This document shows, one piece after another, positions 22,272 to 33,790 of a stretch of DNA of 64,000 bases. This DNA is from Diphasiastrum complanatum. Lineage: Eukaryota > Streptophyta > Lycopodiopsida > Lycopodiales > Lycopodiaceae. The DNA lies in assembly GCA_029204225.1 (NCBI GenBank), contig CM055095.1, positions 25,586,503 to 25,650,502 of the forward strand, in the 5' to 3' direction. A model generated the notes under the pieces. It searched no databases. It was not told the origin of the DNA and saw nothing but the letters and a program-made list of their open reading frames with translations. Position 1 is the first letter of the stretch; every line of letters starts with the position of its first letter. Position numbers and translations under genes: made by a program.

Positions 22272-25200
22272 TTGGTTCAACAAGAGCAATTGAGGTATGA
22301 CAAGAGAGCAAAGAAAGCTCTACACATGATCAAGATGAATGTTACCAATGAGCTACTTAAGGAGATTGGTAAGTCCAATTCATCTCAAGAGGCTTGGGAA
22401 GCTTTTAAGAAGCTTTATGAATCCAAGTCTACATCTAGAGTGTTGACTCTAAGAAGACAAATCTTTCAAAGAATACAAAAGAAATAAGAGAGTCCTAATA
22501 CTTTTATTTTGAGAGTGATGGCTTTAAGTGATGAGTTAGCTTGCATTGATGAGAGCATTAAGGAAGGAGAGCTTGTTCAAGTTATTCTTAATGGTTTGTT
22601 GGATGCTCATGCTAACATTTTACAAAGTCTTACTATTTAAAAAACCTTGCCAAGCTTGGTGGATCTTCAAGAGATCTTGATCAATGAGGAATATAGGCTT
22701 TAAGCAAGAGGTGGATCTACATTGACATCTCAAGAAGAGGAGGCCATGTTCATCAAGGGCAACTTCAAGGGCAAAAGCAAGGGCAAGTGGTCTAAAGTAC
22801 AAGATCATGGTGAGTCTTCTTCTTTTGGTAAGAAGAAAGATAGGTCTAAATTGAAGTGCTTCTATTGTGGCATCAAAGGGCATTTTGCAAGTGAATGCTA
22901 CAAAAAGAAGAGAGATTAAGGAGACAAGCAAGGTAATCTAACTCTTGACGAGGATGGTGTTGATGTTCACAACACAAATGATGATGCTTTTGTGATGTCT
23001 TCATGTTTGAGTTCTATTGTTGGAGATATTGATCCATGGTGGATTGATACTGGAGCAAGCTCACACATGACTTTTCACAAGGAGAATTTTACTTCTTTGT
23101 TGGCATATGGAGATGACAAAAGGGTGATCTACACGGCCAATGATGGTGAGTGTGCAATCAAAGGGATTGGCACAATTCCTATCTTTCTCTCTACAAATAG
23201 GAATGTTCATTTAAAGGATGTTTTGTTCATCCCATCTATTATTAAGAACCTACTTAGTGTGAGTCAATTGCTAAGTAAAGGTCTTAAAGTGGAGTTTGAT
23301 GAAGATGCTTATGTGATCAAAAGGAAGGATGTCTTGATTGCAAAAGGTAAAAGGCAAGGGAAGTTATTCAAACTAGATGCTTGTGTTATTGCTAACTGAG
23401 TTGGATGTGTGGCAAGTGAGCAAATATTCATGCAAGAGGTTTGGCATAAGAGGATGGGGCATCCCAACTTCAAAGCATTGGAGGTAATGGCTAGAAAGCA
23501 AGTTGTGATTGGCCTTCCAAGTTCCTTAACTAGCATCAATCATGTTTGTATGTCTTGTGCTTTGTCAATATACTAGATCTACAAAGCCTTTTCAAGTTGT
23601 ACATTCAAATATTCGTAGAATTAGTACAATTAGCAATAGTGGAGCTAATATGTATGTAACTTTCATTGATGATTTTAGTAGATATTGTTGGGTATATCTA
23701 TTAAAGAGCAAAGATGAAGTGTATGATGTCTTTGCGAAGTTCAAGCATGCAAGGGAGAACCAGTTTTCCACAAGGATCAAGTGCTTGAGGAGTGACAATG
23801 GTGTGAGTATACCTCAACCAAGTTCAAGGCCTTTTGTAATGAGCATGGGATGAAGAGGGAGTACACAACTCCAAGGACAATGGAGTGGCCGAGAGGAAGA
23901 ATAGGACCTTATGTGGAGGTGCCAAAGCTATGAGGTTAAGTGCCAATCTTCCTAAACCATTTTGGGATCAAGCCTTGTTGTGTGCTAACTTTCTATGCAA
24001 TACGTGGCCGAGTGCTATGTTGGATGGAAGGACACCTTCTGAGATGCTATTCAAGAGGAGGCCGAGTGTCAAGTTTTTTAGAACTTTTGGATGCACTTGC
24101 TATTTCAATATAACTCTTGATGATAGGACAAAGGAGGATCCATCTTCAAGGAAAGGTATATTTGTTGGATATAGTGAGGTGAGTAAAGCCTACAAGGTTT
24201 ACATTCCTACTACTAATAAGGTGATTATTGGTAGAGATGTCATTTTTGATGAGGTAAACATTCCAAAAGTGTCTTCAAGTAATGATGATGTGGATGGATC
24301 TAACAATCTTGATGTTGATATTATGGATCCTACTTTAGATGGTGATGATGAAGGACCTTCATCAAGTCAAAAGCCAAGGAGAACATCTCTTCTGAAAATG
24401 ATGTTACCATTTTTTTAATCTATGTGGACGATATTATCTTAAGTGGTGGAAATATCAAGATGTTGATGATATCAAGAGTGCTCCCAAGAATGTGTTTGAG
24501 GTGCATGATCTTGGTCATTTGCATTACATTTTAGAAATAGAGAGTGATTAGACCTTCTCAATCTACTTTCATTTATCAAGAGAAGTATGCTAATTCTATC
24601 CTAAAGAGATTTCATATGGTAGATGCAAAGTCTTGTGATACACCTATGGAGTCAAATGTAAAGCTAACTATAAGAGGGAATGAAAGATCCTTCAAGGACA
24701 TTACTCTCTATAGGAAGCTAGTTGGTTCACTTATATATCTAACCATCACAAGACTAGATCTAAGCTATTGTGTTGGTAGATTAAGCCAATTTATGCAAGA
24801 TCCTAGTGAGGAGCATTGGAAGCTAGGAAAAAGAGTTTTGAGATACATCATGGAAATGGATAGGAAATCCATAGGTGCACATTGTATTTTCATAGGTGAT
24901 GGAGCTATGTCATGGATGTCGAAGAAACAAGCCACTATGAGGCCGAGTACAAAGTACTTACTCATTACACAAAAGAGATGGTATGGATCAAGGGGATGAT
25001 CAAGGATCTTCACTTGTTGGATTTTTCATAAAGCCCAATCTTATTTTGTGACAACATATCAATCCAAAAGTTGGCAAGCAATCCTATATTTTATGCTAGG
25101 AGCAAGCATATTGAGGTGGCATGTCACTTTGAGGGAGCAAGTCATGGCAAAGGAGGTGGAGCTTCAACATGTACCTTCAAAGGAATGTGTAGCTGATATC

Positions 25201-25294
25201 TTCACCAAAGCACTGGGGAAAGACTTGTTTACAAAGCATAGGACATCACTTGGAATATTCTCAAAGTCTATGCTAAAACTAGTTGAAGAGGGAG
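22272..25294 (+). pseudogene. Ty1/copia gag-pol, RT core deleted
   Basis: Domains run in copia order. Gag is at 22272-22915 and ends with the CCHC knuckle CFYCGIKGHFASEC. Protease has WWIDTGASSHM (about 23038). The GAG-pre-integrase finger has VWHKRMGHPN and CMSC. The integrase core has FIDDFSRYCWVYLL, SDNG and NGVAERKNRTL (about 23670-23910) and continues to about 24400. Then the frame jumps straight to YVDD (about 24420), so the N-terminal two thirds of RT is lost. RNase H follows, with the terminal copia sequence VADIFTKALGKDLF near 25190-25230. Several stops and frameshifts exist. The polypurine tract GAAGAGGGAG precedes the 3' LTR. Confidence 0.88.
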
Positions 25295-25885
25295 TGTGAG
25301 AAATTGTCAACCAGTTCGCTATTTTGGACATATTTGTTTATTTGGCAATTGAGGCCAATTTTCATCTTTTATAAAGTGAGGGAAATAGTAGGAGGTCTAG
25401 TTTAGTATATTCAACTTTGAATGTTGGAGACATTGAATCTAGTCCACATTAATGATAGCGTTTTTGTTATGGAGGGAAATCAAACTCATTAATGATGCAT
25501 GGATCTGTTATAAAAGGATGTAAACTCATGGGAGAAAGGACTGTTCTCTCTCTCATCTCATCTCATGCTTATACATGAGTTCTCTTAGGTTGATCTATCC
25601 ATTGGTGCACTATCTTGATGATATCTTGCAATCTTGTGTGTAGAATGCTCATATTTTGCTATATTCAGATCCACAAGTGTGAAATACAGTAGGTTATTGT
25701 TTTTGTATGGAAAGCAACTTCATGTTATCATAATTATGATGTTTGATCAATATCTTTTTGAACTTGCATCTCTTTCATTAAGTAAATGTTGATTTTCTGC
25801 ATTGCAAATGGTGTAAATTGTGTTGTCTTTCAAACCAAAGATCAATAGATGATTTTGGATCTTAATGATTGACAAAATCTTCACA
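25295..25885 (+). repeat. 3' LTR of copia element
   Basis: The LTR starts TGTGAGAAATTG directly after the polypurine tract and ends AAAATCTTCACA, so its ends are the inverted pair TGTGA/TCACA. The TATA box (TATAAAAGG) is near 25510. The R-U5 portion matches the 5' LTR closely. Confidence 0.88.
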
Positions 25886-25934
25886 GTTAATTATCTTTGG
25901 TGACTATGGTGTGTGCTCCTTCTACTTTCATTAC

Positions 25935-25968
25935 TGTGTGTGTGTGTGCGCGCGCGCGCACGCGTGCG
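25935..25968. repeat. (TG)n(CG)n alternating purine-pyrimidine tract
   Basis: 34 bases of strict purine-pyrimidine alternation (TGTGTG... into CGCGCG... and back), a classic Z-DNA-forming sequence, 50 bp beyond the copia 3' LTR. Confidence 0.9.
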
Positions 25969-27220
25969 TATTTTTTTGACACTAAACATCATGTGAGTAA
26001 ATTATCTGCGAGATTATTGTTTTCTTATTGACATTTGAAATTCTCCTTTCTGGAATCCCACACAGTATGAAGTGTAAGAGTCAATCTTACTTCACAACAG
26101 TCTGTAGAAATGAACTGTTTGTCGCACAGTTTGCATTGCAATCTTCAAAAGCCGAGAAAGTCTTCTACTTAGCATTTCAAGCATTATGAGCATGAAAGGT
26201 TTTTGCAAAAAATGCGACAAAGATATTCAACTCGGGATTTTGGGCCACTTCGAGCACCCGAGAAATGCGACATTTTTTCAAAGAATGCAAGTAATGCCAC
26301 ATACTACAAATTTACATGAGAACCGCAAGGAACTGCCAACCGCCCAAGGCACCGCAAGGAATCGCCCGAGTCTAGCTTGCAGTCACAATGCAAAAGAGGA
26401 CTGACCAAAGAACACCACAAGTCAACGCTTGCGGTCAACATATGAAGGAGAATGCAATTGTAGCTTCACGCTCCTGCGGTCACATACGAAGGAGATTGTG
26501 GTTGTCTACGCCTTCATGCTCCACCAATAATTGATCTACGAATCTACTCTAGAACTATTAATGACCTTTTAAACCCTGTAATTAGAATAACATAAGATCA
26601 TCCAACAACTACATAAGCAAAAAATCGATCATCCAAGTGAAACACGACAGAAATCAAACGACCAAAATTGGTTTCAGTATCTGACTCCTCAAAGTTAGAG
26701 ATCATATAGAGAGAGTAAAGAGTTTTCAAAACTATAAAAATTATTTGTTTACGTAAGTAGAATTACGCGCTCAGGTCAATTGTCTTGTGATTTGATAATT
26801 GTTACTAAAACATTGATAATACAGATTTGTCATTGTTCTATCACCTTGCATTCATGTTAAATGCTTGAATAACTCTCACTCTTCTTCCTCTACTATCACA
26901 AATATCAGTAATGAAGACATGTATGGCTATCGTAGACACCTAATTGATTCACATTTTTTTATGTCAGAAATAGAGAAGTGCACGGCTATCCCAGATGCCT
27001 AATCGTTTTGCATGCTCTCTTTATGGTTGTCTACAACACCTATTCTGACATTTACACATATCAAAATTGCTCTATCATTCTGTTCTCTAAGTTATCCAAG
27101 ATTCTTACATTATTAGTTTTCATACTATTCATCGTTTCGTATTTTTTTTGTTGGGGCGATGGCCTTCTTCTACTATGGCCTATCAGACCATCCAGTGTGT
27201 CTCAGTCGTCTCCATCAGAG
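25969..27220. other. Unassigned interval, no gene seen
   Basis: The frames at 26186-26404 and 26978-27292 show no known domain. The position just upstream of a copia primer binding site suggests that part of this stretch is a degraded LTR, but I cannot delimit it. Confidence 0.35.
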
Positions 27221-27402
27221 TGGTATCAAAGCCTGGTTTTGGATTTACTAGAGTCCAAGGATTTAAAGAACCTAATACATTCATATTTTTAGAGCTAGTT
27301 TACATTTGATTTGTGTTCAATCTCTGTTCTTCATGGAAGGTTCAACCTCAGAGATCCGCTTGATCAATAAATTCAACGGAGATGATTTCGACATGTGGAA
27401 AT
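27221..27402 (+). pseudogene. Truncated copia 5' end: PBS and gag start
   Basis: TGGTATCAAAGCC (27221) is a one-mismatch copia primer binding site. The ATG at 27333 opens a gag-like frame (EIRLINKFNGDDFDMWK) that ends abruptly at 27402, where another LTR begins (TGTTGGGG). Confidence 0.7.
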
Positions 27403-28395
27403 TGTTGGGGTGCTCTCAAATAGATTAGGTGCGGAAGAAGAAACACAGCTCCAACATAGAGAACTTTACAATATCTTTACCAAAAGTACAATATCAATAT
27501 TGACTTAGATCGAATGGAGGAATGTCTTGGTAGGTGTCAGAGACAACCACAAAGGGAGTGAATAATTAGGCGTCTGAGACAGCCATGCTTCCTTCGAGAT
27601 TAGAATTTTCGAATTGAGTGAGTGTCGACAGAGAAATAAATTATCAAAAAGCATTCTAGTGCAATACACATAAGAAAAATAGAGAATCTGAATTAAGCAG
27701 TTGTGAATACAACGATCGGATCACAATCATGTGCCCAAGAATGGTTCACAGTAATGGTGCATTATGTGCGCTGATCTTACTTAGCTAGTTACAGATTCAA
27801 TAACTATCTCTATTTTCTGAATGAGTTTCACTCTCTCTAAGATCTATGATCGTATGGAATCAGATAATTAAGACACAATGGAGTTCGCGTAGGAACTCAG
27901 TTTCACTCTTCTCCACTTGCATGTGTACATCATAGATTGTCTCATCATCTTTTATGTGAGTTGTCGTTATGTATATATATACATGGAGCAGTTACAATGA
28001 TTGCATGGGCAACGAGCATGAAACAGGGCAGTTATTGAAAAGTGCTAAAGTGAAATGTGACGAGGTTTGCGTTTGGATAGGGCAGTGTGGATGACGTGGA
28101 TCTCAAACTCGAAGACTTTGAGTTCATAGGTGATCGAAGAGGATGTAATCAAAGATCTTGAACTCGAAGAGTTCGTCGTCGCTCTTGTTCTTGTTCCAGT
28201 TGGTTGATGCACAGACGTTCAACTTCAGAGAGTAAGATTGCAAAGTTGTCATAGAGAGAGAGTGTGTGTGTGTTTTTATATTTACATAATGTACTGGTGT
28301 TCAGGAAACGAGACAAACTTGAACGATTCGTCTTCTGATGCACGAATTCTAGAGATTTGAATTTAAGTGAGTTGGAGTGATGCTTAATTCCAACA
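27403..28395 (-). repeat. LTR of a minus-strand copia element (about 993 bp)
   Basis: The segment has inverted ends TGTTGG/CCAACA. On its right flank it is bordered by CCCCCCCTTAAG, which on the minus strand is a polypurine tract, so this is the 3' LTR of a minus-strand element. On the minus strand a TATAAAAA lies near 28265-28272, next to a (CA)n tract. It inserted into a copia gag. Confidence 0.8.
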
Positions 28396-30454
28396 CCCCC
28401 CCTTAAGCTTAACTCGTAGGATCTTGAATGAAATTGAGCAAGCTACATAATGCAATACGCTTTTCTCTTTATAAAGGCTTAGTCAAGATATCAACCAAAA
28501 TACTAGCAGTAGGACAGTAACTTAATTTGACATCTTTATTTTGAACTTTCTCTCTAAGAAAATAAATTGAACTTCAATGTGTTCTAGAGTGAGTTCGTGG
28601 GTTCAGAGATAAAGCAATGCAACTTTGATTGTCGCAATAGAGTATAGTTGGACTGATTTGAAAGATCATAAGATCTTGAAGCAATGTTCTGAGCCAGATG
28701 ATTTCCTTCACTATAGAGGTAGCGGTGACATATTCTGATTCTGTGGAGGACAAAAAAATGCATTTCTGCTTTTGATTGTTCCATGAAATGGGTCTTCTTG
28801 CTAGAAGGCAAAGATAGCCAGAAGTGGATTTTCTTGTGTCAAAACATTACTAGCCCAATCAGAGTCGGAATAAGCAAGTAATATCAAAGCATCCTCTGTA
28901 TTTCCATCATAATACAAAGCATAGTGCTTAGTGGCTTGAATATATCTTAGTACTCTGAGCAGAGCCTTCTAGTGAGGTAGGCCGGAATTGGACATAAACT
29001 ATGACAATGAGCTAATTGTAAATGCTAGATCAGGTCTGGTGTAGACATGGCATACATGATCGATCCGACTATCGACTGATAGGGGTATTTGCACATTTCT
29101 TTCTTCTCTGCATCAGTCTTCGGACACATATCCTTTGATAGTTTGAATCATGGGTCCATAGGCGAGTCTATTGACTTGCAGTTTTCCATGCCATACCTGT
29201 AGAGTACACTGGTTAGATAACTTTCTTGACTTAGTGTGATACTTCTCTTCACTTTGTCTCTATTTATCTCGATTCTCAGAGAGTACTGTACAGGGCCTAA
29301 ATCAGTAATTTCGAATTCCTTCGACAAAAGATTCTTTGTCCAAGAAACAGCTGATTCGAATTGCTAATGATCAATGAGTCATCACCATATAGAGCTATTA
29401 TGACATAGCTTGAGCCTCTGTGTTTGAGATAAACATTAGAGTCAGCAGAGTTCGGGATGAAGTCATGCTGCAACAAGAATAGATTGATTCTATCAAACCA
29501 AGCCCTTGGAGCTTGCTTTAGCTCATAGAGACTTTCTACAGCTTACATACTTTGTGTTCTTGGCCTTAAAGGACGTAACCTTCAGGTTGATAGATGTAGA
29601 TATCTTTTTGTATGTATAGATTCAGAAAGGCAGTCTAAACATCCATCTGGTGTACTTCCAAATCTTCGGCAGCAGCGAAGGTGAATAAAGATCGAATTGA
29701 TTGAAGTCTTACGACTGGACTGTATGTCTCAGTGTAGTCAATTCCATAGGTTTGTTCGTAACCTTTGACGACTAGACGAGCTTTCCATTTGGCTATTGAA
29801 CCATCTCTATTGAGCTTTAGTTTGAAGATCCACTTGGTGTCGATAATTTTTGCATCTTGAGGAGCTTCGACAAGACTCCAGGTCTTGTTCTTCATCAATG
29901 AATTATACTCAGCATGCATGGCAGAATGCCAGTTGTCTGCATTTGAACTTGACAATGCTTCTGTTACTGAAGTGGATTCATATTTTGTTGATGAATGCAT
30001 GAGTGACGAAACGATTAGGTTCTTGTCGATGTCGGGCAGATCTTCAAACAATAGTCGGTTGCTGATATCATGATTCTCCTTGCTGTGCGATAAGGATATC
30101 TTCGATGTCTGTCAGAGCAGTCGCAGGTCGAGGCCTGTTGATGGCAATGGGAGTCGTTGGGACGAACTCTTGCATTGGCTGCTTCTGCTTGAAGTCAAAG
30201 AATTTATCTTTGAGGAAGGCAACATCTCGACTAACTGAGATTCGGCTCGATTTGACATCAAAAATTCTATATGCATTGTGTGACATCGAGTATCCAATGA
30301 AGATACTCCTGCAGCTAACATGGTCAAGTTTCTTTCTCAGATCAGAGGGAATGTGTACATAGCAAAGACAGTCAAACACTCGAAGGTGTCATAGACTCGG
30401 TTTGTAGCCATAGAAAGCTTCGAAGGGAGTCTTTGAGTCGACTGCTTTGGTACT
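28396..30454 (-). pseudogene. Minus-strand copia pol fragment (integrase C-end, RT, RNase H)
   Basis: Reading right to left, the integrase C-terminal part (TPFEAFYGYKPS, then FDCLCYVHIPSDLRKKLD and CRSIFIGYSMSHNAYRI, 30380-30200) leads to RT at 30051-29635 (TKWIFKLKLNRDGSIAKWKA, RLVVKGYEQTYGIDYTETYS, VHQMDV). The RT active-site region (about 29390) reads YGDD instead of the usual YVDD. RNase H (SDSDWA) and the copia end follow to 28408. Multiple stops and frameshifts are present. The upstream part (gag, protease, integrase core) is cut off at 30455 by a gypsy LTR. Confidence 0.85.
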
Positions 30455-31376
30455 TGTTAGCATATGTGCTAACACAGAAAAAATACAAAAATAAAACTCT
30501 GTGGCATGTGTTTTGTAAGTCCACGTATGAGTATCTGTTAATAAACTTCCGCCATGGCACATGTTTGTTTGTAACCCAAGGGAGTTGGCTCAATTGGTTA
30601 ACGCTTGACATCCAAAGTTTCTTTGGTCTCAAGTTCGAGCCTTCCATTGGAAACCAAGAAGCATGGCACATGTTTGTAAGCCCATGAGTAGAAGCTTAAA
30701 AAATAATAAAATCGCTTAAACTTAGATTTAGAACTTAGACTTAGGAAACTTAAGATTAGAATATTTTGTCTTAAGTTTTTCTAAGTTAAGAAACTTTGAA
30801 GTTCTAAATCCTAAGTTAGAAGTTCTAGAAAGGCTAGAAATAGATTAGTCCCATAAGTTAGTGGATACTTATGGAAGACCCTCCTTGCCATAAAAGGAGA
30901 GGTATTTGCCTTGTAAATAATACTTTTGAGATTAAGCTATCAAGTTCTCTATTTTTGAGATTAGCTCTCTATTTCAATTGTGTTCCCTTTGGGGAGGTGC
31001 ATAGCTCGAGGGAAGGTGCTTGGGCCTCCTCTTGCCTCCTTCTCATTGGTTTGTATTGTGCCATGTATTTGTTGATTGATTGTTAGTTAGCCGCAATCTT
31101 CCATTCTAATTCCCTTTGGGTCTTAATCTAGCATTTAGTTAATTACCTTGCTAGTTGGGTAAGCCTTAGTAAGGTTTTGTATTTTGTCATCTTAGTTAGT
31201 TTCATTTCTATTTCGAGCACTAGTTGAGTAAGCCTTAGTGCTTTCATCATTGTTTTCTATTTCCGCACTCCGTTTGAAGCTTGGTAGAAACTTAGAAAGT
31301 GGACGATCCTCTCTATACTACACCACATCGTGAGTAGGTCTAGCCAAATATTTGCAAATCAGATTTACTTCCAACA
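30455..31376 (+). repeat. Ty3/gypsy 5' LTR (about 922 bp)
   Basis: The LTR starts TGTTAGC and ends CCAACA. It is followed by TTGGTGTCATTGTCGC, which resembles the tRNA-Asp primer binding site used by Tat/Athila-type elements. It interrupts a copia integrase reading frame exactly at its left end and itself contains a SINE-like insertion. Confidence 0.7.
30553..30677 (+). mobile_element. tRNA-derived SINE-like insertion with 16-bp TSD
   Basis: CATGGCACATGTTTGT occurs at 30553-30568 and again at 30662-30677. The 93 bp between contain pol III promoter-like boxes: A box TGGCTCAATTGGTTAACGC and B box AGTTCGAGCC, about 40 bp apart, and a segment ending GGAAACCA. A long perfect target duplication and tRNA-like boxes are SINE hallmarks. 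The body is short and has no clear A-rich tail, so a retroinserted tRNA-like RNA is the alternative. Confidence 0.7.
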
Positions 31377-32737
31377 TTGGTGTCATTGTCGCTTTTTAGG
31401 CATTTTTTACCTAGCTTATTTCTCTGTTGTTTTTTCGCCTCCGTGTTGTGTGTTTGCTTTTTTGCATGCCTTCTATCTTCCACCCACAGCACGAGTCTTC
31501 TCTCCAGGTCCTACACGAACTGCGGGGCAACTTATCAAGTCGGGGGGAAGCAACAAAAGAGTCAACTTGAGCATTTTCTTTGAAAAGAAGTGAACCAAGT
31601 GACTTTTTTTCCGAACCAAACAGGTATATCAAAATTCGCCAATCTGTTGGTAGCCCTAACAAACCATGATCTTTCATTTTATCACCTACACAAATTCTGA
31701 CCACGGTCAGATTCTGAAAAAACAGCCTAATATACTTTCAAAATCTCTTATTTCTCACCCAAATCTTTGTCCTAGAATTTGTCGGCTTCACTAAGGCTAG
31801 ATCTAATCAAGATCAGTCCTCCAGCAGTTCCGTGAATTCTATCTCAGAGATTTTGCCTATTTTCTATCAAATTGTCATATTTTTTCCCATATTTCTCATC
31901 TGCTAGTAAAACCTCTGTATTTGCCATCCAGCCTATGAAATCGTCCTTAGTGACGAATTCTCTGTCCCATCCGCGAATTCTAACAGTACAAAATCTTTTT
32001 CAAAAATATAAAAAAATCAATATTCTGATAGCCAGCACTCCTTGTCAGAATTCGCGAGTCCTACAATTCAATTTATCTACCTTTCCACGATTTCTCAACC
32101 TGACCGCGAATTCTATTACAGCCAGAAAGACCAGTTTTTTTGTCCTACACTCTTCATTCTACAAGCAAATTGTCTTTTTGCCAAGTACAGTACTGACCTG
32201 ATCATCTGTATTGTTACTGTCATGCCCATGACTGGTCTCGGGTAGCGTGTCCACGCTAGGGACCGGTAGACCAACAACCCGTAAGTTAATTGTGACTATA
32301 AGGGAATTGCAGCCCTTATGTGTACATGGTCATAATTAATGGTTGTAGGCCTAAACACATGGTGGTGGAGTTGGTATGGGTCTATCAGTGAGTCATTAGG
32401 GAACTGGATGACGTGGCCCAGATAGACTGCAGAGGTGTCCAGTGAAGTGTCATGGTGCACTACTAGTGGTGCATGGGCCTTGGAGGGTATAAGTATACCT
32501 GCTGGGCTCTCACTAGTGTATGCTTGATTTTGTGATTAGTAGCTCATGCTCTTGGTGTGACTCCTCTTTCCATAACTCTGATTGATCCATAGCTTGGGGG
32601 CTAGATCCGTATGATCTAGGTTTGGTTGGGTTGGTTTAACCTCCACCAGTTCCCATGTGTTGTTGCTTTGTATGGTAAGCTTAGACTAGAATCTTGTTGT
32701 GTGGACTTTATAGTTACTCTCCTCCACACTCTGCATC
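31377..32737 (+). other. Gypsy leader region with a second LTR-like segment
   Basis: The primer-binding-site-like sequence begins at 31378. 31600-32120 is a motif-iterated leader with five GAATTC sites. From about 32218 to 32660 lies LTR-like sequence with a TATA motif (GGTATAAGTATACC, 32486-32499). Its downstream half recurs inverted at 59085-59245, so it is probably a solo or partial LTR of another family inside the leader. Confidence 0.5.
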
Positions 32738-33790
32738 ATGTCTTGTGACTGTGCTGAATCTTCTAATTCGGCTCCTCCACGACTAGAACGCAGAATTCCA
32801 TGTATCGATACACCAAAGTATGATGGAGAATCTGACTCATTCCGATTTCTCCAAGACTTTGATAATGCATGCCATTTTTATGGAGATACCTCAAAAACTG
32901 AAAAGCTTCGTCTATTTCCCATGGTACTCTATGGAACAGCCAAGGAGTGGCACCTTAATCTCGAAGCTCCTGATCTTGCTTCTTGGACCACCCTCAAGGA
33001 CGCTCTCATCAAGCATTTCAAACCATCCAAACTGACTCAGAGCCCATTCATCCAAATTACCCATGTCAAGATGTGTCGTGAAGAATCTGTTCAAAATTAC
33101 ATTGAGCGTTTTAAACATCTCAAAGTAGAATGTGTTGATGAAAATATCACCGAACGAATGGCCATACAATTATTCTTGGTTGGATTGCCTAAAAACATCC
33201 GCCGTGAACTCAAACCAGTTGACCTTTATGATTGACTTAAAGATGTGATGATTGATGCTATCCATGAGGAAGACGAAGGTTCCAACGATGACTTTGACCA
33301 TCGCGAAAAGAAATCTAAGAATCCGGACCGTCCTAACACCCAAAGTCTGACAATATTGCCCAATCTTCTAAACTTCTGCATCAAATGAAAACCTAGCAAA
33401 AAGCTCAACAATCTCATATGGATAAGCTCATTGACGATTTCCAAATCGCCATGAAATAGATTGCTAAGAAATCCTTTCCAGCAAGAGAAAATGTCTGGTG
33501 TCCAATCTGCTCACAGCATCATACTGCTAATGAAAGCCCTCAACTACGAAACCATTTTCCAGCAGCAACCAGACCCACCATCTATCAAGCATACTGCCCC
33601 TACCCTCCACAACAGCCTGTGCCACGACCAGGGGTCTAGCAACCACGACCCACTGCACCAAATCAGTACCAACCACCACGTCAACAGTTTGTCGTTAACC
33701 AACCTGCCCCACAACAAGCTGTCCATTATCTTGATCCAAATACCATTGATCCGTCAACCTACTATGTGGAAGACAATACTCTACTAAAAT
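32738..33790 (+). pseudogene. Ty3/gypsy gag (Retrotrans_gag)
   Basis: The ATG at 32738 opens a frame with the typical plant gypsy gag pattern: KYDGESDSFRFLQDFDNAC, GTAKEWHLNLEA, ERFKHLKVEC, FLVGLPKNIRRELKP. The first stop at about 33233 is followed by gag continuation in disturbed frames (EEDEGSNDDFD). Capsid-like sequence is otherwise well preserved. Confidence 0.85.

Noticed and set aside
26186-26404. Zinc-knuckle-like frame (FCKKCDKDIQLGILGHFEH)
   Set aside because: Spacing does not match CCHC and no adjoining gag is readable.
30580-30655. Functional tRNA gene
   Set aside because: A and B boxes are present, but the acceptor stem does not pair well and the sequence is flanked by a 16-bp target duplication, so a SINE-like insertion is the better reading.
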